In this document: one piece after another, positions 36,740 to 51,884 of the stretch
How the letters are laid out: each line of letters starts with the position of its first letter
How positions within the stretch are numbered: position 1 is the first letter of the stretch
Assembly: GCA_012295275.1 (NCBI GenBank)
Contig: CM022670.1
Location: forward strand, 30,812,438-30,876,437
Direction: 5' to 3'
DNA from: Chrysomallon squamiferum
Lineage: Eukaryota; Mollusca; Gastropoda; Neomphalida; Peltospiridae
DNA length: 64,000 bases
Notes under the pieces: model-generated
Databases searched by the model: none
Told to the model about the DNA's origin: nothing
What the model saw: only the letters and a program-made list of their open reading frames with translations
Translations under genes and position numbers: made by a program

Positions 36740-39035
36740 TTTGCTGACCTAGCCATTTTTGCGAACAATAATTCCCTTTACACTCATGAAATATACTTTT
36801 TTCCCTCTCAAAAAACGTTATTTTGGGTCATTTAAATAATTTAAGCAAAATATCTTTACCGTTCTTTTAAATGTCCCTTCTCCTCCATCATCTCTTAACC
36901 GATTTGTTGTTAGTCATTGCAAATTGGTACTTTTGACTTCGTGTGGCAATTACCATACGCCTGAAGCTCTGAAAATAACGCCCCTTTCCATTAAATTGCT
37001 ACCTGCTAAATGTTGATCATTCTGGAAGCAATGTTTTTGCTGATGAAAGCAACAAGACTCTGGAGCTAATTGTTTCATGCATTTGAAAATATTTTACATG
37101 TAGCTTTAGTGCCTTAACTGTATCATTGTTTTTTATAATGATGATCAAGCAATAATTTGCAAGAATGTCACTTCTTAGACCATTTATCCTATTTGCAGAA
37201 AATCGGTATAGAAGTATATGTATATTAATCATTGCTTCAGCACTTATATGTGAATTTCTTCACATTTTATTTTATTTTAACTATCTATCTGTCTTTCTAT
37301 TTATATATCTATCGATCTGTTTAGCTATCTATTAGTTTTTGTTATTCTTCTTCTTATTATTATTATTGCTGCTGTTGTTGTTGTCATCATCATTATTATC
37401 CTTTTCTTTTCTATATAATTAAAAAAAAAAAAAGGATAAAAAAAGAAATAAAAATGTTGAAAGTTTTTTGTAATGTATCAACTAACGTCATCACAGACAT
37501 TATCGACTCATTAAATTTCAATTAGTGGGTTTTTTTCGTTTTTTTATATTGCTTGTTCAGTGATTTCTGTTAATTAGGCGTCGCTACATAATGAAAAGGT
37601 TTGCAAAATAACATGAGTCCGAGATACTTCACTCTTGTTGAATTCTTGTTTCGTTTTGTATTTAAGAAAAAAGAAAGAAAAAAGCACAGAACAAAAAATT
37701 AATAGATAATAACCTGACATCATTTCATTTTAATTATTTTTAAATTTATTAAAGACGTAAATTCGACGATGAATCTTAGATCATTTAATCAGAATTAAAA
37801 CGTAATACTAAAAACAAATAAAATAAAATAGATAAAAACTAATAATATAAATAAATAAATAATGTAGAATGTGTAGTCCTATTGCAAAGTACCTTTAAAT
37901 AATTTAGCTAATCACGTTTCCTCTTTAAACAAGCTACTGCGCTCGTAGAAATAAAGTAGTCGTGTTCATTTTAAATTCTCGATTACCTTTAGTGACCATT
38001 AAAGCGGTCAATTTTTTACATACATTGTTTTTAATATTTAACATATACAGGACATTTCTATTTAACATACATGAATATAAATATTGATAGAAGAAAACTG
38101 AATTAATTCCTTAAAGTCAGGATTAGTAGGTGTCAAAAATATCCTTACATACATACATGTATAACTACGTACACACACAAACACACGCACACACACATTC
38201 ATGCATGAATACGTACCCCCACACACACGCACACATACACACATATATATAATTAATGCTATTGAAGAGTTTATTGCATTGCTTCCAGCTCACAACGCTG
38301 ATTTTATGGATTAGCAAGAAGATAAATTGTATATTGCTTTCCCATAGACCGGAGAAAAGGTAGCTCCGCTTTTGACGTAACTAAAATGGGATACCAGAAC
38401 AGGAAACTCCCACATTCGACACAGAGAACTGCCAGAGAGTGACACAACTGTATTAGGCCTACTTAGAAGAAAAAAAAAATAATAATAAAAATTAAATAAC
38501 AAACATAAAGCAGAAGGAATAAAAGCTTTTTTTATAAAATTATTTTTATGACATTAATTATCTATACATTTCTCCGGGCCATTTAGAAATTAAAAGAGAT
38601 TTTAATAGCTCCTTGTAAGCAAAAAAATTATTTAATGGTAGATACTGAAGAAGAAATTTACAACAACAAAAAATACATATCAAACTACTAAACAATAACG
38701 ACGATAAAACGAAATCAGAAACACATTAAGTTATCGATCAGCGATGTAATCTGTTTGTATTAGGAGATTAAAAATAAGTAATGAAATATTAAAAAAAGTA
38801 ATAAAAAACAAATTAAAAAAAAGATGAAGAAAACAAATATATCTTGAGAAATTAAGAATAGATAGATAAATCTCACCATCTACAAAAGAGCTTAACAAGA
38901 TCACATGTGTATGCTGCATGTGTGTGTATGTGTATGTATGTATACATATGTATTTATCTATGTCTGTCTATCTATGTATCTACATATGTGCATGTATATG
39001 AATTATGTATGTATCTATTCAACCATCTATCTTTC

Positions 39036-39037
<2 letters not shown>
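36740..39037. other. Intergenic, with an island at 36.88-37.02 kb
   Basis: The island contains TTGGCAATTACC-like and CATTAAATTG homeodomain-type sites and is repeat-free. (CA)n-type repeats lie at 38,150-38,250. No gene seen. Confidence 0.4.
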
Positions 39038-39067
<30 letters not shown>

Positions 39068-39068
39068 T

Positions 39069-39147
<79 letters not shown>
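39038..39147. repeat. (TA)n, CACA and (GA)n compound tract
   Basis: (TA)n at 39,038-39,059, a short CACA bridge, and (GA)n at 39,076-39,147. Confidence 0.9.
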
Positions 39148-39148
<1 letters not shown>

Positions 39149-39620
39149 AAACATCAACAACTGATGCATCATGTATTTCAATTAATTCAATACAACACAG
39201 ATATACATCGCGTCACAGTGTCGCTGGTATCAAATTCTTATTAGATAGCCTATGTTTGAACCGTGATAATGAAAGAGGCAAGACCTCCTGTCTCGATCCC
39301 TGCGGATTATTACGAATTCTGAACGTATGAAAATATCCTTTTAAAATGTATTTCTTTTCCGTCAAAAAACACAACTTGTTTTCTTGATATAAAAATATTC
39401 TGTAGAGATTAATGGCATGGTTTATCGTCTTTATATATGTTACTGGGTGTGTATGTGTGTTTGTGTATATATGTGTGTATGTATTATGTAGGAAGTTATG
39501 TAAATACATTTATATAGCTAGACAGATAGATAACAGATGGTAATATATAGGTATTATTGCTTCTAAATACATTATGAAAGACCGAGAATTTAATTTTGCT
39601 AATTTTTACCCAACGAGAAA

Positions 39621-39741
39621 CAAACTGTAATGAAACTAGCTTTCAAAAACATACTGATAGCCTTAATTTAATTTTTATTAAATTTTATATTTAAGGCTAT
39701 AAAGTTCATGTATGTTTTGAAAGCTAGTTTCATTACAATTG
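39621..39741. repeat. Short inverted repeat (MITE-like or hairpin)
   Basis: The arm 39,621-39,666 (core TGTAATGAAACTAGCTTTCA) pairs with 39,691-39,741 with only small gaps near the loop. The loop of about 24 bases is itself an A/T palindrome. The whole would fold into one hairpin of about 120 nucleotides. It could be a small non-autonomous transposon or, if transcribed, a small-RNA precursor. No flanking gene is evident. Confidence 0.8.
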
Positions 39742-40674
39742 TTTTTGTTGTTACAAAGAAACAAAATCAACTACATTTGTGAAATTCTGCTCTAAAAAGG
39801 CCAAGAGTAAAAGTGTTTTACGCAATATCGATTACTCTCTCTGTGTTGTAATTAGTCACATTCGTAAAGCTGCAATTGCAAATAAAAAAACAACTATTGC
39901 CCAACATATAGCTGAATTGCCGAACCAAGAATATCCTAGAGCTAGTGGTAAAAACAAACAGACCACTGACCTTATGACAATATCGTAGTAACTTATCAGT
40001 ACATGTAATATTTGAAACACTGATCCAATACATTTTGTGTATTATCTGTGTGTTTACTTTATAATGATGATCAATGCCTTTTTTTACACATAGGTACGAG
40101 TCAGAGCAAGCTGTCTTTAGGTACGTGATTGTTGAGCAAGTATGATTGTTTCATGAGTAATGCACCTATCATTTCTATTTTCCGATTAAAGGTTAAAATA
40201 TGCTTCATGCCTAGGTAAGAGGTTAATGGACAGTGTGAAAGGAAAGTATTACTAAACGATTCCTTTTTGATCTAAATAATTGAGCTTACTTTGAAATTGC
40301 TAACATTTGTGCATATACTAATCGTTTATAATGTTTATAAACAGTAAGACAAAGGTTTCTAACATTATTATACAGATACCATATAAAAGAGTACATATAT
40401 TTAATTTCCTTCGCTTTATTCAGGCTGTTATTCGTCAATTTACTATGGAAAGTGTATGACACATTCATAAACACAAACATAAAACATGGCCATACACATG
40501 TACATACGTACCTGTATGTTAAAAGTTCAACTTGTGTGTTGTAAATCTTGTAGACAGATTACGCTTGTCGTCTTATTTCAGAGAGAGATTGCATCATTCT
40601 CTGGATTTATATGTAAGTAGTGATTTGTGTCAAAACTATAAATGATAGAAATGCATTAATCATGTATTAAATAA

Positions 40675-40675
<1 letters not shown>

Positions 40676-40724
<49 letters not shown>
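40676..40724. repeat. (GT)n microsatellite
   Basis: About 24 GT units with no break. Confidence 0.9.
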
Positions 40725-40727
<3 letters not shown>

Positions 40728-43700
40728 TTGTAACAATAATAATAATTGTAAAACATACCATTTGCAACACTAACATCTATCCAAGTAATTCACTCCCTAA
40801 ACTTTAGAAATCAAAAATATAAGAATCAAACAATATTTTAATTTATAAAAATCTGAATACAATTATAAAAACATGTTACCAAAGTAAAAATAACATTTAC
40901 AAATTTATCATTAAATTTTTGTATATAAAATTACAAAGCTTAGAACGGTAATCCGTCTAAGACTGTACATTTCGTTCTTAGAGGACACCAAAATGAAGTT
41001 ACAAACCAATTCAAGCGTATGCCCGCTGTGTACATATTTTCAACTTTGTGAGCAATTTATTTCATATTTACGCTAAAGGTGTTTTGCAGCCGGGTCTCTT
41101 GGGAGCACATGATTGTGTTGGTGATGAAATGTAGCGCAAGATGTGACGCCATCACAAATCTCTCTTGAGCCCTTGCATACAGTAACCATCTCGTTATATC
41201 CCGCGAGATTTGACGTTATTTTAAATCGACGACGACATTTTTGTTACTTGACAATGTTTGTGATGAAAGAGTGTACTTTGTTCTTATGGTTAAGAACCTT
41301 TTAGTGTCACATTTTAGAGAAGGTTTTTACACTGGTTTGGGTTTTTTGAAAATACGAATGACCAAGGTAAAGATTCATGATGGTGAGGTGACGTCTCATA
41401 CATTTTTTAACTTGTTTTGGAAAGTACTCAATCCTGAATTCATTAAAAAAAAAAAAAAAAAAAATATTCTTGGTCTTTTGTTATTTATTTCATAATTTTG
41501 TTCCAAATGTAACCTTCAGCTATAGGGTTTTTTCACAAATTACAATAGAAATCGACAAAAAATAGCTTTTCTTTCCTTTTCGTTGCCTGTTATTCTAACA
41601 TAAAATTGTTATTTTAATGTTTTAAAATAAACTAGTCATATCTGATTTCAGATAATTATTGTTTCAGTACATCATATTTCATTTCTGTTGATATGTGAAA
41701 CAATTTGTTTTTATTACTTTACGTGAATTTATCATAAAAGTATGTACTACATACATCTGTGTCTGTATGTATGTCTGTATTTAATGTGTCTATATCTTCA
41801 CCTGCGTGTATTTGACAATGTCATCTTTGCTTGCTATTCAGACAGAGGTTGAACCAATATAATGCGACGACAAAATGAACTGTTTGAAAATAATCCTTAG
41901 ATGTGGCTTACTTATCCCCAAGGTATTGATATTTTCAACTTAGAAATCCCTTGAACACCTCAGAATGTGTTAAGGTGCCTGCATTAGTAAAACGTGTCAG
42001 ATGTTTATTTGACTGCTGTCTCATTATTTGATTTCCCCACAGATCGGATGCCAAATTTTCATATGCATTCCATCTTGGTTTGCCGATTATGTCGCCGTGA
42101 ACAAGGCAGCAATAGAGAGCGTGTACTTACTGTCCAGAACGTCAAATTAAGTTACACACATTTCAATGCTTCTTAAAGTGACTAATGAAATAAAACTCGG
42201 ATTTTAGAGGGTATGAATATGCATGTAGTTTATCACCAAGATGATATCCTTTGTTCTCGGGTAATTGCATATTTAAATAACATGTGAATGAAATACAGTA
42301 GATGAAAGATAACGTCATTGTTAAAGGCCTCTGATAATCATAACGCAACTTTTCTTTTGAACAAAATAGTGTTGCTATTCTCTTTTGACTTTTATCTGTG
42401 TGTGGGAATTAAATTATCATATATATGTTACTTTTATGTACTAAATGTACAACAGATTATCTTCTCACTTTAATTTTAAACAAGGAAAGACAATAACTTA
42501 TTGTAAAATAGTAATGTATGGTAGCTTGTAAAAAAATACTTCTGCCCACAGTTCTTACATGACAAACAGTATTTTTCAGTATATTCAGTAAAAAGATTTT
42601 TTCATATTTAATACATGTGTGTATTGTGTGTTAAAGTTACAGGACGGAGTTATTTTTTCTTTCTTAACTGAGATAAGGTGAAAAATAATTAAATAAACTG
42701 TTTTAAAATGCAATGAACAGAGAGACAGGTATGACAGTGATTTATAATTGTGACATTTATTTTTTATGTCAGTGATATTATTCTAAAGATATCAAATCTG
42801 TAGTTCAGTTTCATTTTCACTTCTGAATAGGAATCTACACAACAAAAAACGAAAGAAAGAAAGAAAATGAAAACTACAGAAACCTTTTGTTTATCTCATT
42901 ATTATTAGCAAAGGTATGTGTGTGAAATATATAATACATAATACATATTTTTTTAATAAATTTTGTATGAACTCTAAATTCTGTATGCATTAAGTAATAT
43001 TTTCTTATGTATGTACAAAATTTTATTTTTTGTTTTAATGTACCTCTTACGGTAATTATTTAATGATTTTTCTATTTTTAGTTCAAATTAAATCAGCTTT
43101 TGACAAAATGTATTTTATATTAATGGATTATTTCTCCATAATGAAGTAAAATTTATTTTTCAGTACATTTATCTACGTATGTTGAATAACCTCAAACAAT
43201 TAACATGGGTTTAAGGCATGAAATATGAAGATCCATTCCTAAACATAGATGTCTTACAGAAAAAAAAAAAAAAATTAATAATATAATAACAATAATAATT
43301 AAATTTTAAAAAGTAAAAGTAAATAATAATAAAAAAAAATGATTAATGAATAATCAGGACTAATCAAAACAAAATATAAAACACGAAAAATTAAATTTAA
43401 AGGAAAAAATATAACGTTTTTAATTTTCAATTAATCAGAATTTTAATAGTTTGGAAACATTAGACGGGTTTTATATGTAACCAGATATTGCGTGTTGACT
43501 TATGAATCATCTCATCGGAAAATGATATCGATGATTGCAGTTGATGAACAACTATCTTAAGTGAATTAACACAATAGTACGACGATGACAGCAGCAATTA
43601 GATTGTTTGAGAAATTATCCTTCTTTATGGTTTAGTTTGGGTTACTTTCAAAATAGCAAACATTTAACTGGAATTTTAAAAACTTTTGATCTTAGAAAAC

Positions 43701-43879
43701 ACTAATGTCTTTTCCTTCTTGAAATTATTTCTTGTGAAGTTTGATTTTGCTCTTGCTCCTGTTCTCATTCTGATCTTTTTTTTTATACAATGGTTTATCT
43801 AATTAAGTATCTACAAAATCCAATATAAGGTTTTTTGTTCATTCTTTTAAAAAGAAAAAAATAATAATAATAAAAATAG

Positions 43880-43884
<5 letters not shown>

Positions 43885-43928
<44 letters not shown>
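43885..43928. repeat. (TTA)n microsatellite
   Basis: About 14 units, preceded by a T run. Confidence 0.88.
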
Positions 43929-43930
<2 letters not shown>

Positions 43931-44771
43931 ATTGAACTCAAATCTTTGCTGCTCAACATGTTTAATAATCAAGACTTTTTCTGGAGCTGTTTACCACTGT
44001 ATAGAACATCTGTACTTGATTGTATTTTATGTTAAATTGTTTAAAATTATATTTCACTGAAAAAGGTATTAATCAGACATAATCATTTTAATAATCATTT
44101 TAGGCTAGTCAATTAATGGATATCCATTAGGTGAAAGGCTTGCAATAAATACGTCATTTGTGTCGCTGTCTCTCTTTCACACAAACACACTGATAATTAC
44201 TGTTTTTATTATCATCAGTAATAGAAATATTAGAAGTAGTGGCAGTTGTATTAGTAGTAGCAGCAGCAGTAGTAGTAGAGACAATAATAGTTGACTATTA
44301 GTAATAACAGTAGTACTAGTATTTTACTATTATTATTTTTTTTTTTCATCTCACTTAGCCTTTAAAAACAAATCTAAAAAATTTTATGTGGACTTCTTCG
44401 CTTCAGTTGCAGGATGTCAGCTATAATTATTGGCACTGATTTGGCAGCTGTTTGTTTTATATTTTCTGTTGGGATTTTTCTCTCTCTTCCTTACTTCTAG
44501 TAATGATGCAGGTTTTTTCCATTCTGTTTCTCATACATTTATATTTATATTTACATTTAGCTTTCAGAAGGAGAACGATCTTAAAAATACATTATTTAAA
44601 ATTTTGTTGTTGTTATTTAATGTTTTTATGTAAATTATAGAAATTGATTTATTTTCTCTTTTTTAGGAAATACAATATTTCAAAATAAAAATAAATATCA
44701 CAAAATTCCTTAAAAATTTCATGTAAATTAAAATTTGTAACCTGTATTAGGCTTTTATTCTTTTTTTTTTG

Positions 44772-44775
<4 letters not shown>

Positions 44776-44829
<54 letters not shown>
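44776..44829. repeat. (TA)n microsatellite
   Basis: About 27 pure TA units. It is the last long array before the quieter region to the right. Confidence 0.92.
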
Positions 44830-44831
<2 letters not shown>

Positions 44832-47800
44832 TACACGTTTTGTGTTTTCTTTAAATTTTATTTTATCGATATGCTTCTAAATTATGTTGTAATCATAGTA
44901 AAGAATAAAGCTTCAGCAAATTTTTATTCATGTTATTTCTGAGAAAATACCAGTAATTTATTATTAGATCATTATATTATAAATATTAGCTGTGATATTC
45001 TTATGCCTATTGATGTTGCTTCTTTCCTTGATAAAAATTATTCCATCTCAAAAACGACATTCATTGTAATGCTCGCTGGGAAATTTCCTTTCTAACAAAG
45101 ACTATGTCCAGTTTATGAAAGACAGTGGTATGAGTTTACCAGTTTATTGAAATGTTATTCAAATTGTTGCTTACTGATATTAGTGGATGGAGGATATTAA
45201 ATTTCAGTTGATTGTTAAATTGTAATTCATATTACAATACATTCAGATGTGTTTCTTAAATACAATGATTAAGACCTCTGAAATTCTGAATTGGTTCTAT
45301 ACGTTTTATGATGGTCAATGAACTACTCTTCTTAATAAACTGCAATGTTAAAGACTGGTGCTGGGTTTGTTTCAGAGATCAAGAAATACTGCTTGTAACA
45401 CGATGATCAAAAGGAAATTCGAGCCACAAGTAGTCAGAATAACATTAATTGACAGAAATTTAGAATACGTTTAGTCACCCTCTGATTTTGAATTAATAAT
45501 TTTATTATTTGAAATTTACTTTCTATGCATTACACATTATATTAATATTTAACTTTGTTTTTGTTTTATATCCTACATCTTTTTCAAATAATTTATGAAA
45601 GTTGTTGTTTTTATTTTGTAATAGCATATTCATGTATTAACGTAGGCAATGGATAGAAAATAATTATAACTGTGCCATCTCTTAATTTAAACCACAAACA
45701 TGCATACACTCAAAATGTAAAACAATACGTTATTTATTAAAAAGCTAAGAGTATTTTTGATTAGACAACATAGATTTTAGTTTTATGTGTGACAAATTCA
45801 TCTTTAAACATTTGTATGACTAGAATAAATAAGTATAGCATTCGTTATAGCCAGTGATTAGCCAAGTTAAATCATTAACAAGCAAATAAGTTAAAAAACA
45901 ATAATAATAATAATAATATGCCCTTGGGAATCTTGGAGTGGTTCAGCTGCGTGCATTTTTTTCAGTGATTGTTTTAGTACAAACATTTTCTTTAGTTCAA
46001 ATTAAAAGTTAATTTTGGATTATGATCAAGAAAGGTTTACACAGAACATATACGTGACAGCTAAACTGCATAAATTATCAGAAGAAACAGACTATCCCTT
46101 CTTTCATAGATAAAAAGGAAAAGAAGAATAATACAAATATCTTCTAACTTGTCAAGTGAGTTCAACAGCGCGCTGTCTTCTGAAGAGTTGCAGAAAAGAA
46201 AGAATTATTTCACGTACGTTTAGAGTCAATTTTAAGAAATTATACAGCTATTATGCAGAGCTTCATTAACGAAAGGAAATTATGGAAATGGTTATTCAAA
46301 GTAGTTTGTCTTTATTTCTGCCACGTCTCCAGGGTCATCAGTATTATCATGGAATCGTCGTTAATTGTTTGGCAGGGTAGTGTCATTAGAAGTTAGCAAA
46401 AGACGAGTTCTTATGAACCTATCAACAATGACTGAGTGAGTGGATCACTGTGTGATGAATGGATTAAGACAAGTAGCCAGACTGCACGCGATGCCATAGT
46501 TTTCTCATTGTTTTCTTCTTATTACTCATCTAACCCTGGCATTGACAGTCACACTGAACAAACACCAAGCTTAGCAGAAGTTGATTCATACAGTTCATAT
46601 CCATGAATCGGCTCCAGAATCGAGCTAAATAATTACAAACTTTGTTGATTTTGTGACCAAATTATACCTCATCAATTGCTCAGTTGTAAACTAAAAAAAA
46701 AAAAAATGAATTGTTAGTTTTTTTTGTTGTACTTCTGACAGAAGAAAATAAATATGCGGAAAAAATCAACTTTAGTTGCTTAGATTAAAGAATTCATGAA
46801 CTTATTTTTAGAATATGTATAGTATGTCTACATACAAATGTCAATTTATAAATCACTACTATTTATTAAATGGACTGCTTTTAAAATGTAACAAATCTAG
46901 AACTAATAATGAATAAATAAATAATTTAAAATACTACTAATAAATAATAATAACAATAAAAATCTATGTAATAATAAAACAAAACAAAAATTAAATAATA
47001 AATTATATTATTTGAAGAAGTAAATGATTTGCTCAATAATTAGGGGTTTTTGTAACTTTCGTAGAAAAAAATTAAACTTAACACTGTAGTGGATATAAGT
47101 AAATATTAATGAAATCATTTTCCCTATAAAGAAAAAAGTGCTGACCATCCAAAAATGTATTCCTTTCTCTCCACCTGGACATGCATATGATCATGACAAG
47201 TATACATCACATTAATACAAATACTCAAATAAAAACAAGTAACAAAGAACATTAGTCGGACAATTTATTAGCAGGTATCTGCTGTTCTCTGCTACTGGTA
47301 TTAAATGGAATGAAAAATGACACAATGGCTAAATGTTCCACAGAACAAAATAAAAAAAATACTGCATGGACAGCAAAGCATGATACTATTATTATCTGAC
47401 ATGATACAGACAAGAAAAACAGTAACAGTACAATCAATAATGAACTGGTAACAACACAAACAACACAACGAATATTGCACATGCTCCTGATACTTTGTCT
47501 AACACTAGTAGCTTATTTAAAATCAATTTATATCAAAGAACACAAATTATTAATTTTAAAATTAATTACATTCCATGTACAAAAGGTCAAGCAAAGGTTA
47601 CTGCAGGAGAAACCAGTTTAAGTTATTTTCTTGTTTATTTTATTCAAACAAGGATTTTGATATTGAACCAAACTCTATTTAGAATACCAAACATTGATCA
47701 CAGATTAGACAACTGAACTGTCGTCAAACACTGATCTATTCAGTTAATGTTGAATCCCAAAGCTTAGTCAGTTCAACTAAACTGGTATGAATACCAAACC

Positions 47801-49530
47801 CGATAATTTCAACAAAGCTATTGTATATATGCTCATCATCTAATTAATAATGAGCAACAGTTAAACAAGTACATAAAAAAACAAAACAAAAAAACATACC
47901 CTTAATTTGTTTTGTTTTTTAATAAAAAGTTCATATTAAAATGACTCGGTTAAAATAATTAGTAATTAAGTAAATGATATATATCTGTACTGAAATTGTT
48001 ATAATCTGATTATGTGTAAGTAAGTGTTTCAGTTAATAGTGAACATTATTATCTGTGGATATGCAAATAAATGTCCTGTTAAATATATAACTGAAGATCT
48101 AAACTATTTCTTGTATCATTCAGTGCGTAAATTATTCAAGTGAACATTAAAAGTGATTATCAGAGTATGTGTGTTATTAAAGATTTAATTAAATATATAA
48201 CTGAACACAAAATCTTTTATATTTGTGTATATGGAATTAAATATTCATATAAATATATAAAAAAAACTATGCAAATGGAAATGGGAATGTATTATGCAGA
48301 ACAAATTATTTATATTTTAATTGATTTAAATAATAATATTTTAATAAAGCTCCTTGAAAACAACCATCACAAAATCTTTAACTGTTTATGCTTCTGCAAG
48401 GCTTCACATTTACAAACATGCTGCAACACTGCAAAAATCAACAATGTACTTTCTGTCTGAAAATTGTTTTCCCATCAACAATGAAATACATTTAGCCTAA
48501 CTATCCCCTTTTATAGAATAGCTTTCCAAAAATCAATGTATAAAACTAATGAATTATCATAATTACCATCTACTACAATATTTTATTTTGAGGCTGAATT
48601 TGAAATACTTTGACTTACATAATAACAGCTTCATAATTTCTAACATGATTTTCTGATTAAATTTTCAAAATCAAAAACTGCTTCACATAGAATTAATTTT
48701 GTTTGTATATATATATATATTTATAATTGCATTAAAAAATTTCATAAAGCTGAACATAACTCTTTAATTTCAACTGGAAATGTTTTCATAATAGTTTTAT
48801 CATATGGTTCCTAGTTAATTTATTTTCACAGCCAATGGAAAAATCACAAATTTAAAAAACAAATTATCTTAATTTTATCAATCTGTAATCAGTGGTCCAA
48901 AATAATTTTTTTTGCTGTAAATATAAATGTGGAAACGATGGAAGAATGAATGAAAACAGTATTAAACAATAATTATTATATTCATACACTGTACAGTTAC
49001 TTGATTATTTCAGAAAACAGTAAACTGTACACTGCTAATACTAGAACTTAATATGTACAAATTATTAAGAGTGTATGAAACAAATATGTATTAGCACTAA
49101 GAAATATGTAATAAATAAATAAATAAATAAGTACATAACTAACAATTAAAATGTGAAACATGATATACTATATATAACTCTATAAAGGATTATTTACATT
49201 CCATATTCTTAAAAATATATTTTAAAAGAGAAATATCCAAAAAGACATTTATAAAGTTAACCTTTATAATTTGATTTTTTATGTATTAAATACAATAACA
49301 TAAAAATGAACAATGGAAATACTTCATCTAAAAAATGAACATTAAAACATAACACTAAGTATTTTGATATTGATTTGAAATATGATTTATAATCTGTTGA
49401 TAAATAATTTTGTTTGATTAATGCAATAAATCAGATTTATGATGACATTTTAGTTTCTTGACCAACTTGATATTCTGAAAGAAAAATATCACTAGTATCT
49501 TCTGCAGTTTTGATTTCGATATATATCTAA

Positions 49531-49532
<2 letters not shown>

Positions 49533-49570
<38 letters not shown>
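49533..49570. repeat. (AAT)n microsatellite
   Basis: About 12 AAT units, passing into AAC copies. Confidence 0.85.
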
Positions 49571-49571
<1 letters not shown>

Positions 49572-50434
49572 TAACAATAAAAAACAAAACTGATTTATTA
49601 TTATTTTACACAACAAAAAATAATGATAATAAAATAATTAAATAAACAAAAAAAAAAAATAATAATAATATAACTTCTAAAAATGTAAACAAAAACAACC
49701 AAAAAAATACATTATAAGAATACTTGAAGTTGTAAGTTCTTGGTCCATACAACACAAAAGAGAAATTTTCTCAGAACTCTTTAAAACATGTCATAACACC
49801 AGCAGACTAAACAGAACTTAATTAATACATCAGAGAGTACCAATTTAACACTCAAGTCTGGACCATATTATAGCAAAAACAATAACACACAATTTGTCTG
49901 CTTTTTAGACTCGGTACAAAGTCTTCAGCTTTTGATTTTAAAGTTTTATAAGCAACTGGCTTTGTCTCTTCTTCATAAAGCTTTTCAAAGACAAAGTCTG
50001 AAGTAATCTTTAAGAAATGTAAAGTTTTAATCAGTATTTATCCAAATTTATTCCATTATAGTTTGGAAAAAAATGTTTAATGATACTTTTGTAATTATAC
50101 CTATGAATTTGCTCAAAATGGAAATTTTAAATAAATAAATAAATAAATTAAAAATTAATTAATACCTACAATAAAAAAAAAAAAATTAAAAATGTAATGT
50201 GAATTATTTTTTTAAGAACCCAACAAATCAATAAATGAAGAAGAAAAAAAGAAAACAAGTTATAAATTTTTGTGCATTGCAAAGAAACATACACATAAAT
50301 ACATTAGTATTATTTAGCAGCTGACAAAAACATTTTAAAAACAAACATCACAACCGTAGAAGATTCATAAACAAAATTTTAATATGTAATGAAAACATTT
50401 TACAGAAAGTAATGCAATTTAAAAAAACAACAAA

Positions 50435-50456
50435 CAACAACAACAACAACAACATC

Positions 50457-50486
<30 letters not shown>
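50435..50486. repeat. (CAA)n then (TAA)n
   Basis: CAA copies to 50,453, then TAA copies to 50,485. Confidence 0.85.
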
Positions 50487-50487
<1 letters not shown>

Positions 50488-51884
50488 ATTCCAATTTAAA
50501 ATAAGAAATCATGGCATCAGTTAAATCATTTGCAAGCAGAAAAGTGATAAAAATATAACTACAGTATACGTAGACATTTCACATGATTTTCTTATCTGGT
50601 GGACTGAAAAATCTGTAAAATATATATTTATACATTAATTTTCATCTACCAACACAAACATGTATATTTTAACATTTTAAAATATTTTCATGTAAGACAT
50701 CTATGCACTGAATTATTATGTTCATCTTGTTATACTTACTGCATGCAGTGAACCAACAGAAACACTGTTGGATACTATTATGTTATATACAATTCTTCCA
50801 AATAGGTACACAAAAATTTTAGTCTAAAACATGCTACATAAAAATAATAGACAATATATTGTAAAATTCAAATCTATGAAAATATTAACTGAAATACAAT
50901 ATTAAGTAGCAATAACAAATTAAAACCTGTTCTTTATAACTGATTCAGTATATTATTGTCACTGGATTTTGAACTTAGCATTTTAATTTAATATTTTTAC
51001 AAAGGGGTTTCAGTCTAGTGTTTAGCTTACTCACCAATTTATACAATGCATTAAGAATGAAAATCAGTATGGACTGGTTATATTCTTGTTATTATACACA
51101 TTTCAGTTTAAATTTTTAGACATTTTTTTTTTTCGTTTCTTATGTTTAATTATTCATTTTTATTTGATAGTAATAAATGTAAAAAGGTTTCCTTTATTCA
51201 TCTTCTATATCATGCAGAATATAATATTAGTTAAATTGTAATATATATTTATGTATGAATATTTACTTTGGATGTTATTTAAATAAACCTTTTTACTGGA
51301 CTCATCAAAGGGATGTTGTTTATAAAAGGAGTTTTATTTCCACTTAAGAACAATGGCCCATCTGCACAGTGATATCCTTGTAATTATTAACTTGTCACTG
51401 ATTTCAGAATCACACCATCACAGAAATCAACTTTTTTTTTTTTAAATTTCAAACAGAAATTTTTATTATATTGTACACCAGGCAGATCAAAAAATAAGAT
51501 ATTTTTAATGATTTGCTCCACATTTACCATTTCATCAGTTTCATTTTGATTATTTTATTTTATTTTTAATAGAAGAATCTAGTGGGTATTTCATACTGTA
51601 AAAAAAGATGAGAAATAATTTAATGTTGACAATATAACCAAGTCAATTTGTATGATTCTAAGTTCAATAGCAATGAGTAGCTGTAGTGGTGTTAAAGTTT
51701 TCAGACAAAACAACACATGATAAGAAACAATGACTACAAATTTAGCTGATAGCTAAGTCATCCAATAGCACCTGTACAGTTATAAAAGATATATACATGT
51801 ATCAAACACTGTTCAGTGTAACAGCCCTCACATTCCTGAGAAACAGCACTGATTCCTAGCCTTCTTGTGAGTCATATCTGTATA

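Larger units (their letters stand above)
39742..44775. other. Intergenic, with islands near 41.04-41.23 and 42.0-42.14 kb
   Basis: Short open frames at 39,779-39,988 (69 codons), 41,241-41,495 (84) and 41,994-42,176 (60) read as normal-looking protein but have no recognised domain, splice context or homologue known to me. The 41.04-41.23 kb stretch is balanced with CCCGCGAGATTTGACG. A poly-A run lies at 41,443-41,463. Confidence 0.4.

Noticed and set aside
39779-39988. 69-codon frame just after the hairpin, possible MITE cargo or exon
   Set aside because: Lys/Ser-rich, with no recognised motif and no splice partner.
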